NCBI GenBank assembly: GCA_947170725.1
Contig: CAMVUM010000022.1
Span: 1-54,765, forward strand
Source of the DNA: an uncultured Prevotella sp.
Lineage (GTDB): Bacteria > Bacteroidota > Bacteroidia > Bacteroidales > Bacteroidaceae
Length of the DNA: 54,765 nucleotides
Direction: 5' to 3'
Shown here: one piece after another, positions 35,009 to 43,927 of the stretch
Position numbering within the stretch: the stretch's first letter is position 1
How the letters are laid out: each line of letters opens with the position of its first letter
Notes under the pieces: generated by a model
Told to the model about the DNA's origin: nothing
Database searches by the model: none
The model's input: the letters and a program-made list of their open reading frames with translations, nothing else
Program-made: the position numbers and the translations under genes

Positions 35009-36257
35009 TATAACAGCCCCGAGCCGTCTGAATCTGACCGTCAACCTGCCTTCGTCAAAAAGCGTGAGCAACCGCGCCCTGATCATCCATGCCCTTTCCG
35101 GTGGAGTCACCTTGCCGGAGAATCTTTCTGACTGTGACGATACGCGCGTTATGATTGATGCTCTCACGACCATGCCCGATGTTATTGATATCGGTGCCGC
35201 CGGAACGGCAATGCGTTTTCTCACGGCCTATCTCGCCGTGACGCCCGGCCGCCATACTCTGACCGGCACGGAGCGGATGCGCCATCGTCCAATCGGTGTG
35301 CTTGTGGACGCCCTGCGGCGTCTCGGTGCGGACATTGACTATGCAGGTGAAGAGGGCTTCCCGCCATTGCTCGTCAACGGCAGGCCGCTCCAAGGCGGAC
35401 CGCTGGAGATTGCGGGCAACGTCAGCTCGCAGTATATTTCGGCCCTTCTGATGGTAGGGCCGGTTCTTCACCACGGTCTGACATTGCGTCTGACGGGCGA
35501 TGTCATCTCGCGGCCGTACATTGATATGACGCTCTGGATGATGGGAGAATTCGGTGCAGAGGCAAAGTGGACCGATGCCAACACGATTGAGGTCAGTCCG
35601 CGTCCGTATGTGCCGCGCCCGTACTATATAGAGAATGACTGGAGCTCCGCTTCCTATTGGTATGAGATGGTGGCACTGGGACCTCGTGACAGTGAGGTAA
35701 CGCTCACCGGACTGATGGACGGCAGCAAACAGGGCGATTCTTCGGTGAGATATATTTTCAGTCTGCTGGGCGTGAAGACAGAGTTCGCAGAAGCCGCCGG
35801 CCCAGGCTGTCCTTCGACGGTGAAACTGACGAGCAACGGGCGATGTGTTCCGCGGCTGGAGTATGATTTCATAAATTCGCCAGACCTTGCCCAAACCGTC
35901 GTTGCATGTTGCACGGCAATGGGGGTGCCGTTCCATTTCACAGGTTTGCAGACGCTGAAAATAAAAGAGACCGACCGCATCGAAGCCCTCAAGGCCGAAC
36001 TTCTCAAGCTGGGATATGTCCTGCGTGATGTTGACGGCCGTGAACTTCTGTGGGACGGGTCGCGTTGTGAACCACAGCCCGCTCCGGTCATAGCGACCTA
36101 CGACGACCATCGGATGGCTTTGGCTTTCGCGCCGATGGCTCTGCGCCGCGAGCGCATGACGATAGACAATCCTATGGTTGTAACGAAGTCCTATCCGCAC
36201 TATTGGGAAGACCTTAGGAAAGCGGGAATGGGGATAAAAATGAAGAGTGAAGAATGA
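34998..36257 (+). CDS. aroA: 3-phosphoshikimate 1-carboxyvinyltransferase (EPSP synthase)
   Basis: AroA joins phosphoenolpyruvate to shikimate-3-phosphate in aromatic amino-acid synthesis. The 419-residue protein starts with LNLTVNLPSSKSVSNRALII (substrate Lys and Arg, about residues 10-30), then AGTAMRFLTAYLA, GTERMRHRPIG, GNVSSQYISALLM (about 138-150), KIKETDRIEALKAEL and DDHRMALAFAP. It is a single gene. Its last residues (KMKSEE) are encoded by a gaagagtgaag repeat like the one at the 3' end of queH, so the C-terminus may be modified by repeat sequence. Confidence 0.95.
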   Translation: MQYDITAPSRLNLTVNLPSSKSVSNRALIIHALSGGVTLPENLSDCDDTRVMIDALTTMPDVIDIGAAGTAMRFLTAYLAVTPGRHTLTGTERMRHRPIGVLVDALRRLGADIDYAGEEGFPPLLVNGRPLQGGPLEIAGNVSSQYISALLMVGPVLHHGLTLRLTGDVISRPYIDMTLWMMGEFGAEAKWTDANTIEVSPRPYVPRPYYIENDWSSASYWYEMVALGPRDSEVTLTGLMDGSKQGDSSVRYIFSLLGVKTEFAEAAGPGCPSTVKLTSNGRCVPRLEYDFINSPDLAQTVVACCTAMGVPFHFTGLQTLKIKETDRIEALKAELLKLGYVLRDVDGRELLWDGSRCEPQPAPVIATYDDHRMALAFAPMALRRERMTIDNPMVVTKSYPHYWEDLRKAGMGIKMKSEE

Positions 36258-36380
36258 AGAGTGAGGAATGAATGTTCTCACCGTCTCATGAAGTATCACT
36301 GCAATTCATCGTTTGATAACTCTTCAGCGGCCGACGGCCGGCAACACCTAATTCCTAACACTTAATTCCTAATTAAACAA
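36238..36380. repeat. short gaagagtgaggaatga-type repeats after aroA
   Basis: Several copies of gaagagtga or gaggaatga follow (and include) the aroA stop, then taattccta-type repeats near 36349-36374. They resemble the units at 11880-12173. No gene is present. Confidence 0.5.
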
Positions 36381-36764
36381 ATGTTCATTCTCATCGTTTC
36401 CATCATTGTTCTCGGTGTCGTCGTGGCCGTTGTCAGCAAGCTGATGTCGCACGGCGAGGATAGCCCTGTTGTCACGGCAGATGGCGATTGTGCCTCGTGC
36501 AGCGGGGACAACTCGCGGTGTGTGCATGACTGTATGATGGAAGCCGCCGTCAGTGACGTTGTCTACTACGACGACGAGGAACTGGACGTATATGCCGGCA
36601 GGCCGGAAGACAAATACACAGAAGCGGAGGCCGACCGTTTCCGCGAAGTCATGCTCACCATGCGGCCCGAGGAAGTGGCCGGCTGGTGCGTCAGTCTCTC
36701 ACGTCGTGGAATAACCCCGCCGGAGCAGATACGTGATGAGATGCTGATGATTATGGGCGGCTGA
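36381..36764 (+). CDS. small single-span membrane protein with cysteine-rich segment
   Basis: This 127-residue protein has one N-terminal membrane helix (FILIVSIIVLGVVVAVVSKL), then a short segment with four cysteines (GDCASCSGDNSRCVHDCMM, about residues 35-53). A conserved-looking acidic helical region (about 60-127) contains LTMRPEEVAGWCVSLSRRGI. The spacing CxxC...CxxxC could bind a metal or an Fe-S cluster. I do not recognise a named family, but the arrangement looks like a conserved Bacteroidales protein. It lies between aroA and porW with no obvious operon partner. Confidence 0.75.
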   Translation: MFILIVSIIVLGVVVAVVSKLMSHGEDSPVVTADGDCASCSGDNSRCVHDCMMEAAVSDVVYYDDEELDVYAGRPEDKYTEAEADRFREVMLTMRPEEVAGWCVSLSRRGITPPEQIRDEMLMIMGG

Positions 36765-36911
36765 AGTCGAGGGCGGAATGTGCCGGACCGTCAGCAGCAG
36801 CGTCAGAACCGGCATGGCATGGTGGCCGAACGCCGGACCACGGCCTCCGCAGGGATATATTTAGCATGTCCGTAAGGCAATAAAAACACAGCTTTTTGAG
36901 TTAATATAATT

Positions 36912-39900
36912 GTGAGACTTCAGGCTCGGAGACATATAGTCATGCCCGTCGTGGCGGCACTCGTGCTCGTCATGGCCGCATGCTCAACAAAGAAGAATAC
37001 CGCCGGCAGTCGCTGGTGGCACTCGTTCAATGCCCGTTATAACACTTATTATAACGGCAGTCTCGCCTTTATCGACGGCGCAGAGGAGCAGGAACGGGGC
37101 AATAAGGACAATTTCACGGAGATGATTCCGTTCACGATGGTTGGCAACAAGGCCACCCGCGAACTGGGAAAGAACAATTTCGACCGCGCCATAGAGAAGT
37201 CGGAGAAGGCCATCAAGCTCCACAGCATCAAGCGCCGCCCCGAATGGACGAAGTCACGGCGCAAGACCGCCAAGGACATTGAGTGGCTCAGCCGCCGCGA
37301 ATACAACCCTTTCCTCTGGAAGGCGTGGCTACTGATGGGAAAGTCGCAGTATCTGAAAGGCCAGTTTGACGAGGCCGCCGCAACCTTCTCATATATGTCC
37401 CGCCTCTACGCCACGCAGCCCGCCATCAACGGCATTGCCCGTTCGTGGCTCGCCCGCAGCTATACGGAGTTGGACTGGCTCTATGACGCAGAAGACGTGC
37501 TGACGAAAATGCGCCGCGACACCATCCACTACCATGCGCGGACGGACTGGGACTATGCCATGGCGGCGTTCTATGTCCGCAGTCGGCGCTACGAAGAAGC
37601 CGTTCCGGCGCTGGCCCGTGTCATCAAGCATGAGCGCCGCAAGAAGCAGCGCGCACGCCAGTGGTTCCTCATGGGACAGCTCGAAACAGAGCTGGGACAC
37701 CGCGAGCAGGCCTACCGCGCATATAGTAAGGTAATCCGCCTTAACCCGCCCTACGAGCTGGAGTTCAATGCCCGCATCGCTCAGACGGAGGTTATGGCCG
37801 CCGGCCGCTCCCGTCAGATGATACGCCGGCTGCGCCGCATGGCCGCGTCGGACAACAATAAGGAATATCTCGACCAGGTCTACTACGCTATAGGAAACAT
37901 CCATCTCGCCGAGCGTGACACCGCCGCAGCCATCGCCGCCTACGAGACGGGCAACCGGAAAGCGTTGCGCAGCGGTATAGAGAAAGGTGTTCTGCTGCTC
38001 CATCTTGGCAATCTCTATTGGGCGAAGGAGCGCTACGGAGACGCACAGCGCTGCTATGGCGAGGCCATCGGACTGCTGGACAAGGACCGCGCCGACTACG
38101 AGGAGTTGTCGGAGCGGTCGAAGGTGCTCGACGAACTGGTGCCCTATACCGACGCCGTGCATCTTCAGGACTCGCTTCAGGTGCTTGCCAGTCTGCCGGA
38201 AAAGGAACGCAACGAGGCCATTGACCGTGTCATTGAGGCTCTGAAGAAGAAAGAACGCGAGGAGAAACGGGCCGCTCAGGAGGCTGAGGCTGAGAAAACG
38301 CTGCAGCAGCAGAACGCCATGGGCAACCGCAACAACACTCCGAAACCCACAACTCCCACGCCTGCAGGTCAGTCAGGAACGTGGTATTTCTACAATCCGC
38401 AGGCCGTTAGTCAGGGCAAGGCTGCTTTCCAGCGTCAATGGGGAAAGCGCGAGAACGTCGACGACTGGCAGCGCGTCAACCGTACTGTGGTCAATCTCAA
38501 TCCTGCCGGCGATGAAACAGAGGGAGAAGAAGCAGTTTCTGACTCTCTTGCCGCGACAGTAGGAGAGGGTGGCGGGGCTGCCGTTGACTCGCTGGCGGCC
38601 GACACTACCGGCGGCGACCCCCACACACGGGAGTATTATCTGGCCCTGATCCCGTTCACGGATGAGCAGAAAGCCGAGAGCGACAACATCATAAAGGACG
38701 GCCTTTTCCACTCCGGCGTCATCTTCAAGGACAAGCTCGACAACCTTCCGTTGAGCGAGAAGGCTCTGAAAAGGCTCACGGAACAGTATCCCGACTATGA
38801 ACAGACGGACGAGGCGTTGTATCATCTCTTCCTGCTTTACTCCCGGATGGGCCGTCATGACATTGCGGCCCGCTGTCTGGAGCGGCTCCAGGCGGACCAC
38901 GGGGAGAGCCGGTGGACCATCCTTCTCAGCGATCCTCACTTCGCGGAGAACGCCCGTTTCGGCGTCCACATAGAGGACTCGCTCTATGCTGCCACGTATG
39001 ATGCGTTCAGGGCCGACCGCTACGACGAGGTGAAAGCCAACACCCGGTTGTCAGCCGAGCGCTTCCCATTGGGTGCGAACCGTCCGAAGTTCATCTTCAT
39101 CGACGGTCTCGGACGTCTCAACGAGGGTGATGCCACAGCCTGCGTGGCCGCCATGAAGGAAGTCGTGGAGAAGTATCCGGACAGCGACGTGACGGAGATG
39201 GCGGGCATGATCATCAAGGGTGTGCAGGCCGGACGGGCTTTGCACGGCGGCAAGTTCGACATCGGTGACGTATGGTCGCGCCGCGGCGTGGTTCTGGAAA
39301 GCGACTCGACGGCTGCCGACACGCTCAGCATGGAGCGCAACACAGGCTTCGTTTTCCTTTTGGCCTACCGTGCCGATTCGCTGGATGCCAACCAGCTTCT
39401 TTATGAAATGGCAAAATACAACTTCTCAAACTTCATGGTCCGCAACTTCGACATAACCATCGACCAGGATCAGGGCATCAGCCGTATGCATATAAGCGGT
39501 TTCCTCAACTACGATGAGGCCTTGCAGTATGCGCGTCGTCTCTTTGCCGATGAGGCCATGGCGGCCCGTCTCAGCGGTTGCAGGCGTATCATAATCAGCG
39601 AGGAGAACCTCAAGATGCTGGGCACGCGATACAGTTATGTGGACTATGAGGAGTTCTTTGAACGGTCATTCGCGCCTCTCAAGATCACTGATGAGGAGCT
39701 TTTGAATATACCTGAAACCATCGGCCAACCCGCAGAAGAGCCCGAATCGGATAGCCCGTCAGCGCCCTCCGGCAACGCTCCGGTGGCTCCGCAGACGGAC
39801 GAACTCGACGGTCTCGGCCTCCCGCCCGCGCCCTCCGGCAACACACCGACGGCTCCGCAGACGGACGATCTCGACGGTCTCGGCCTCCCGCCCGCGCCCT

Positions 39901-40304
39901 CCGGCAACGCACCGACGGCTCCGCAGACGGACGAACTCGACGGTCTCGGCCTCCCGCCCGCGCCCTCCGGCAACGCTCCGGCAGCCCCGCAGACGGACGA
40001 CCTCGACGGTCTCGGCCTCCCGCCCGCACCCTCCGGCAATGCTCCGGCGACTCCGCAGACGGACGATTTGGACGACCTTGGCCTCCCTCCCGCGCCCTCC
40101 GGCAATGCTCCGACGGCTCCGCAGACGGACGATTTGGACGATCTCGGCCTTCCTCCCGCGCCCTACAACAACGCACCGACGGCTCCGCAGACGGACGATT
40201 TGGACGACCTTGGCCTCCCGTCGGATATTGGCGGAGTTAACAACAATATGAACAACGAACCGCCGGCAGGCACGTTCGACTTAGATGAGGACTTTTACAG
40301 ATGA
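36912..40304 (+). CDS. porW: type IX secretion lipoprotein PorW/SprE (TPR protein)
   Basis: PorW (SprE) is a periplasmic or outer-membrane lipoprotein needed for type IX secretion and gliding. The start is GTG at 36912, which gives a positively charged signal-peptide start (MRLQARRHIVM) and lipobox MAAC (Cys23). The family hallmark follows: CSTKKNTAGSRWWHSFNARY with NTYYNGSLAF. TPR-like repeats occupy about residues 80-400 and 590-720. The tail (residues 951-1104) has seven repeats of 22 residues (APSGNAPTAPQTDDLDDLGL plus PP), an unusual addition. The stop overlaps the porX start by 4 bp. The total of 1130 residues is larger than typical relatives, mainly because of these repeats and a Gln/Pro-rich linker near 455-500. 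Confidence 0.9.
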   Translation: MRLQARRHIVMPVVAALVLVMAACSTKKNTAGSRWWHSFNARYNTYYNGSLAFIDGAEEQERGNKDNFTEMIPFTMVGNKATRELGKNNFDRAIEKSEKAIKLHSIKRRPEWTKSRRKTAKDIEWLSRREYNPFLWKAWLLMGKSQYLKGQFDEAAATFSYMSRLYATQPAINGIARSWLARSYTELDWLYDAEDVLTKMRRDTIHYHARTDWDYAMAAFYVRSRRYEEAVPALARVIKHERRKKQRARQWFLMGQLETELGHREQAYRAYSKVIRLNPPYELEFNARIAQTEVMAAGRSRQMIRRLRRMAASDNNKEYLDQVYYAIGNIHLAERDTAAAIAAYETGNRKALRSGIEKGVLLLHLGNLYWAKERYGDAQRCYGEAIGLLDKDRADYEELSERSKVLDELVPYTDAVHLQDSLQVLASLPEKERNEAIDRVIEALKKKEREEKRAAQEAEAEKTLQQQNAMGNRNNTPKPTTPTPAGQSGTWYFYNPQAVSQGKAAFQRQWGKRENVDDWQRVNRTVVNLNPAGDETEGEEAVSDSLAATVGEGGGAAVDSLAADTTGGDPHTREYYLALIPFTDEQKAESDNIIKDGLFHSGVIFKDKLDNLPLSEKALKRLTEQYPDYEQTDEALYHLFLLYSRMGRHDIAARCLERLQADHGESRWTILLSDPHFAENARFGVHIEDSLYAATYDAFRADRYDEVKANTRLSAERFPLGANRPKFIFIDGLGRLNEGDATACVAAMKEVVEKYPDSDVTEMAGMIIKGVQAGRALHGGKFDIGDVWSRRGVVLESDSTAADTLSMERNTGFVFLLAYRADSLDANQLLYEMAKYNFSNFMVRNFDITIDQDQGISRMHISGFLNYDEALQYARRLFADEAMAARLSGCRRIIISEENLKMLGTRYSYVDYEEFFERSFAPLKITDEELLNIPETIGQPAEEPESDSPSAPSGNAPVAPQTDELDGLGLPPAPSGNTPTAPQTDDLDGLGLPPAPSGNAPTAPQTDELDGLGLPPAPSGNAPAAPQTDDLDGLGLPPAPSGNAPATPQTDDLDDLGLPPAPSGNAPTAPQTDDLDDLGLPPAPYNNAPTAPQTDDLDDLGLPSDIGGVNNNMNNEPPAGTFDLDEDFYR
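39762..40223 (+). repeat. seven 66-bp tandem repeats in the porW 3' end
   Basis: Seven in-frame copies of 66 bp encode APSGNAPxAPQTDxLDxLGL and PP. Units differ by a few substitutions: Thr, Val or Ala after the second Pro, Asp or Glu before Leu, and Asp or Gly after Leu-Asp. The last is the most diverged (APYNN...). Near-identical units should allow copy-number change without a frameshift. Confidence 0.95.
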
Positions 40305-41869
40305 GCAACGGATTATTACTTTGGGCAGACGACGAGATAGAATTGCTGCGCGCACACCTGCTCTTCCTTGAAAAGAAAGGCTATGAGGTGGTCACGGTGA
40401 GCAACGGAACGGATGCCATAGACCTGTGTCGGAAGCAGAACTTCGACCTTGTTCTGCTCGACGAGATGATGCCCGGACTGAGCGGGCTGGAGACTTTGCA
40501 GCGTATAAAGGAAATTTCACCCTCGCTTCCCGTGGTCATGGTGACCAAGAGCGAGGAAGAAGACATCATGAACCAGGCCATCGGCTCGAAGATTGCCGAC
40601 TATCTGATAAAGCCGGTCAATCCCAATCAGATATTGCTGACGCTGAAGAAGAACATCCACCGCAAGGAAATTGTCAGCGAGGTGACTCAGACGGGCTATC
40701 AACAGAACTTCCAGCAGATAGCGATGCAGATCAGCGACTGCCGCACGTGGCAGGACTGGATGGAGGTTTACAGGCGTCTGGTCCACTGGGAACTGGAGTT
40801 GAGCGGCACCGACAGCAGCATGTCGGAGATGCTTTCTATGCAGAAAGAGGAGGCAAACGCGGGCTTTGCGAAGTTCGTGAAGGCCAACTATCTCGGTTGG
40901 GTGGATGCCCTTGCGCCCACGGCGAAGTCGGCAGACCATCCGATGATGAGTCCGGAGCTGTTCAAGAAGAAGGTGTTCCCGCTGCTTTCGGGCGGTGAGA
41001 AGGTTTTCCTTGTCGTGCTCGACAACTTCCGTTACGACCAGTGGCGGATGATTGCGGGCGAGCTCGGCGACTCATTCGACATTGACGAAGACCTATATTA
41101 CAGCATTCTGCCCACGGCGACGCAGTATGCCCGAAACGCAATCTTCAGCGGACTGATGCCGAACAAGATAGCCGAGATGTTCCCCGACCTGTGGGTCGAC
41201 GAGGACGAAGAAGAGGGAAAGAACCTCAACGAGGGCCCGCTCATCGGCACGCAGCTGGAGCGTTATCGCCGGAAGAACAGCTATTCGTATCACAAAATCA
41301 ACGATTCGGCCGGAGCGGAGAAGTTCATCCAGCAGTTCCACCGGCTGGAGTCGAACGACCTCAACGTCGTTGTCTTCAACTTCATCGACATGCTCAGCCA
41401 TGCGCGGACGGAGTCGAGGATGGTCCGCGAGCTGGCCAGCAACGAGTCGGCCTACCGCAGCATCACGCTCAGCTGGTTCCGCCATTCGGTCATTTCCGAA
41501 CTCTTCAAGCTGTTGTCGCAGAGCGACTATCGCGTGATTGTCACCACCGACCACGGCTCAATACGTGCCAACCGGCCGGTGAAGATCATCGGCGACCGCA
41601 ACACGAACACCAACCTGCGTTACAAGCTGGGCAAGAATCTCGCCTACGACAGCAAGGACCTTTTCGTCATAAAGGAGCCGCGGCGTGCCCAGCTGCCTTC
41701 GCCGAACCTCAGTACGAGCTATGTTTTCGCCACAGGCGACTCCTTCTTCGCCTATCCGAACAACTACAACTACTACGTTTCCTACTATAAGGACACGTTC
41801 CAGCACGGCGGAATATCAATGGAAGAGATGATAATTCCCGTCATAACCATGACCGGAAAGAAACGATAA
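40301..41869 (+). CDS. porX: type IX secretion response regulator PorX (receiver plus alkaline-phosphatase-like domain)
   Basis: PorX is a two-component regulator that controls expression of type IX secretion genes; its phosphatase-like domain has been linked to nucleotide-second-messenger cleavage. The 522-residue protein has a receiver domain (about residues 5-120) with acidic pocket WADDE, phospho-acceptor Asp in [10 protein letters not shown] (about 54), and the Lys in YLIKPVNP. A helical linker follows. The PglZ/alkaline-phosphatase-like domain (about 200-522) carries [15 protein letters not shown], the Ser/Thr nucleophile region ([15 protein letters not shown]), FIDMLSHAR, and [13 protein letters not shown]. 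It starts inside the porW stop (ATGA overlap), so both are translated together. Confidence 0.93.
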   Translation: MSNGLLLWADDEIELLRAHLLFLEKKGYEVVTVSNGTDAIDLCRKQNFDLVLLDEMMPGLSGLETLQRIKEISPSLPVVMVTKSEEEDIMNQAIGSKIADYLIKPVNPNQILLTLKKNIHRKEIVSEVTQTGYQQNFQQIAMQISDCRTWQDWMEVYRRLVHWELELSGTDSSMSEMLSMQKEEANAGFAKFVKANYLGWVDALAPTAKSADHPMMSPELFKKKVFPLLSGGEKVFLVVLDNFRYDQWRMIAGELGDSFDIDEDLYYSILPTATQYARNAIFSGLMPNKIAEMFPDLWVDEDEEEGKNLNEGPLIGTQLERYRRKNSYSYHKINDSAGAEKFIQQFHRLESNDLNVVVFNFIDMLSHARTESRMVRELASNESAYRSITLSWFRHSVISELFKLLSQSDYRVIVTTDHGSIRANRPVKIIGDRNTNTNLRYKLGKNLAYDSKDLFVIKEPRRAQLPSPNLSTSYVFATGDSFFAYPNNYNYYVSYYKDTFQHGGISMEEMIIPVITMTGKKR

Positions 41870-41876
41870 AGACATT

Positions 41877-42290
41877 ATGGAAATAAGAATAGACAACTTA
41901 GACAACATCCGCGAGGCGGCACGCCAGTTCATAGCCGCCATCGGCGAGAGCACCGTGATTGCTTTCTACGGAAAGATGGGTGCCGGCAAGACAACATTCA
42001 TCAAGGCCGTTTGTGAGGAGCTGGGCGTTGACGACGTGATAACATCCCCCACGTTCGCCATCGTCAACGAGTATCGCTCCGATTCCACGGGCGAGCTCAT
42101 CTATCATTTTGACTTCTACCGCATCAAGAAGCTCGACGAAGTCTACGACATGGGCTATGAAGACTACTTCTACAGCGGTGCCCTCTGCTTCATCGAGTGG
42201 CCCGAACTGATTGAAGAACTTCTTCCCGGCGACGCCCTGAAGGTGACTATCGCCGAAGCCGAGGACGGCACACGCACCGTCACCTGCTGA
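41877..42290 (+). CDS. tsaE: tRNA threonylcarbamoyladenosine biosynthesis ATPase TsaE
   Basis: TsaE is the ATPase that helps TsaB-TsaD make threonylcarbamoyladenosine at position 37 of tRNAs that read ANN codons. The 137-residue protein has the P-loop [15 protein letters not shown] (about residues 28-42), the switch segment [10 protein letters not shown], the family motif YHFDFYRI, and FIEWPE. It starts only 8 bp after porX, so it probably belongs to the porW-porX transcript. Length is normal for the family. Confidence 0.95.
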   Translation: MEIRIDNLDNIREAARQFIAAIGESTVIAFYGKMGAGKTTFIKAVCEELGVDDVITSPTFAIVNEYRSDSTGELIYHFDFYRIKKLDEVYDMGYEDYFYSGALCFIEWPELIEELLPGDALKVTIAEAEDGTRTVTC

Positions 42291-42349
42291 CCGCCGACGC
42301 CTTGTGTGTCGCCGGCAGCACTCTGTCCGCACGGGCGGAAACAGAACGA

Positions 42350-42399
42350 CACGACCGGACACGCGCCCACATGAAACAGTGGATGTGTGTCCGGTCGTG
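42350..42399. terminator. hairpin between tsaE and the microprotein genes
   Basis: A perfect 13-bp inverted repeat (42350-42362 with 42387-42399) built on cacgaccggacac lies between convergent genes. There is no long T-run, so termination is inferred from position. Confidence 0.55.
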
Positions 42400-42428
42400 C
42401 CGTATATATGTGTCGTCTACGCCCTTGT

Positions 42429-42518
42429 TTACTTATTGCGTATTGACATGTTCATCATCAGAGGGGTGATAACGGCGAACAGCGCCGTAGCCAATATTAC
42501 AGTTTCCAAAATTTCCAT
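42429..42518 (-). CDS. 29-residue single-span membrane microprotein (second of a pair)
   Basis: The minus strand reads MEILETVILATALFAVITPL followed by MMNMSIRNK. One hydrophobic span covers residues 5-22 and the tail is basic and polar. An AAAGAAAGG ribosome-binding site lies about 9 nt upstream of the ATG. It follows the 32-residue frame by 131 bp on the same strand. Both proteins end in Asn-Lys, both are preceded by AAAGAAAGG, and a consensus promoter lies upstream. The pattern (start, span, short tail) is that of small subunits of membrane complexes, but no partner is evident. I recognise no family. Confidence 0.6.
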   Translation of the reverse strand: MEILETVILATALFAVITPLMMNMSIRNK

Positions 42519-42649
42519 AACGTGTTATCCTTTCTTTTTTTGTTTTTTCTTACTTGCCGGTACGTCGCCGTGGCGTCGGACCAGCTGTTCGTTTTCTCTT
42601 TTTTTTGTTTCTCTTCGTCCGGTTTCTGTCCGTCCGGACCAGCCGGAGT

Positions 42650-42748
42650 TTACTTATTCATGTCGAGCTTGTGGCCGAGATACATAGCGTGTGCAATGGT
42701 TACGACGAACACGACTGCGAATAAGATTGTTAAACCTGTTGTTACCAT
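42650..42748 (-). CDS. 32-residue single-span membrane microprotein (first of a pair)
   Basis: The minus strand reads MVTTGLTILFAVVFVVTIAH followed by AMYLGHKLDMNK. A hydrophobic span covers residues 4-23, and a His-, Lys- and Asp-containing tail follows. The upstream sequence AAAGAAAGGT, about 9 nt before the ATG, is a plausible ribosome-binding site. It is the first frame after the promoter at 42866-42897, with a leader of about 115 nt. Frames this short are normally missed by gene finders. Whether it is translated cannot be settled from the sequence alone. Confidence 0.6.
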   Translation of the reverse strand: MVTTGLTILFAVVFVVTIAHAMYLGHKLDMNK

Positions 42749-42865
42749 AATCTTTTTACCTTTCTTTTCTTTAGACGGAGCTCCACATCTTTAATATTAT
42801 AAGGAAGCGGCGGCCCCGTGCTGTTACATTACTAAAACTGTTATCCTTACTTACTATTTCTGCTG

Positions 42866-42897
42866 CAAAGTTACGATATTTCGACTGTGTGCGCAAA
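42866..42897 (-). promoter_or_regulatory. promoter of the microprotein pair
   Basis: On the minus strand TTTG (42894-42897) is 20 bp from TAACTTTG (42866-42873), an exact consensus match. It points to the two small frames and to no larger gene. Confidence 0.75.
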
Positions 42898-43309
42898 CAA
42901 TTGCTGTAAAATAGCCGTTATACTCGTCATTCATTGACCCAAATTATGAAAATGTGGCTTTTTGCTTTATTTTGCCAACACTCTTTTCGTGGTGTTTTTC
43001 GGTATTGGCAGTTCCGGACAGCCGTGATTGCAAATCCGCAGCAGCGTGGGAGAGGCTTTCGGACAACCGTGAACAAGTGTAGGGATATCGCTATGCGATG
43101 TTTATTGAATGCCACCTGACTGACGTTGCGAAGTCATGTCCCTGAAATCTCATGTTTTTCTCAACGTTCTTCCACTGCTTTAAAATTTTACAAAATCCAC
43201 TCTGGAGGAATCTTCGTTTTAGAGCGTTTTCAGAGCTTTCAGCCCCCTTTACGGGTGCTTTTTTGTGGGCGTCGGCCATCGAAATTGCGACGTTTTTTCT
43301 TCGGAACAT
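42898..43309. other. intergenic stretch, no gene seen
   Basis: Short open frames exist on both strands, but they lack coding-like composition, start sites and family resemblance. The stretch leads into the repeat block at 43310. Confidence 0.5.
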
Positions 43310-43710
43310 CCCCGGGAGGCCCTTACGGCTTTTCCGGAGCGAAGAAAACTGTTGGTTTCTGCTTGCTGTTTTTGTCCTGAAAAGTTACTATTTTTCTGCC
43401 GTAAGGCCTTCCCGAGGTTGCAACAACGGTCTTGTTGTGTTGCAACGGCAGCCCCGTTGCAACGCCGCGGGGGCCTTATTGCAACCTCGGGAAGGCCTTA
43501 CGGCAAGTCCGCCGCCGCTCCGTGGTTTCCCAATGAAGATATCGTTATTTGTATGTGACTATGAATGAGCATGTTATGAAATATGTAAATATTGCTTACC
43601 GAAAAACCTCGGATTTTGATGCGCGCATAGCTGCGATATTTGCGCCCGTGGCGGAATAAAAATGAAAAGTCCCTGCTCTCGTGGGGCTTAAATTCGGAAA
43701 AAAACGGAAA
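43310..43710. repeat. long dispersed repeat, copy C
   Basis: This block matches 24300-24720 in order over its whole length, including the central palindrome, tatgaaatatgtaaatat, ggattttgatgcgcg, gctgcgatatttg and aaaagtccct...ctcg. It is non-coding. Confidence 0.75.
43398..43506. repeat. palindromic repeat, family member 3
   Basis: Perfect 27-bp arms (43398-43424 with 43480-43506) start with tgccgtaaggcc and end with gttgcaa. Between them is an inner 10-bp hairpin (43440-43449 with 43455-43464) built on gttgcaacgg. The whole 109 bp can fold into one long branched stem or extrude as a cruciform. Confidence 0.9.
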
Positions 43711-43811
43711 GACATGTCCGCGAGGTTGTGTCAAAACGGCCATGGCGCGGCAGGGACATGAACTTCACTGAAAAAATCTGCCGGTCATGACTTCATGTCG
43801 AAAAACTTTAT

Positions 43812-43819
43812 TACCTTTG
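43812..43819 (+). promoter_or_regulatory. -7 element for the beta-barrel gene
   Basis: TACCTTTG lies 108 bp upstream of the ATG at 43928. There is no clear -33 box. Confidence 0.45.
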
Positions 43820-43927
43820 CGGTGTAAAGAAATAATATACCACACATATCTGGTCGTTCTTATGACAGATGGTATCCACGCCATCCAAGTGAATTGCAAT
43901 GGAATTACATGTTTATAAAGCTATAAA

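Noticed and set aside
35055..36299. 414-codon open frame on the minus strand opposite aroA
   Set aside because: It is antisense to a textbook EPSP synthase; the His/Arg-rich composition is typical of mirror frames in GC-rich genes.
39762..40223. CRISPR or other non-coding array
   Set aside because: Period 66 bp, in frame, coding a repeated peptide at the end of porW.
42304..42687. 127-codon plus-strand ORF after tsaE
   Set aside because: It runs antisense through the microprotein genes and has an implausible Cys/Phe/Ser-rich composition.
43398..43506. ends of an insertion sequence
   Set aside because: No transposase frame lies between or beside the arms; the element is only 109 bp long.
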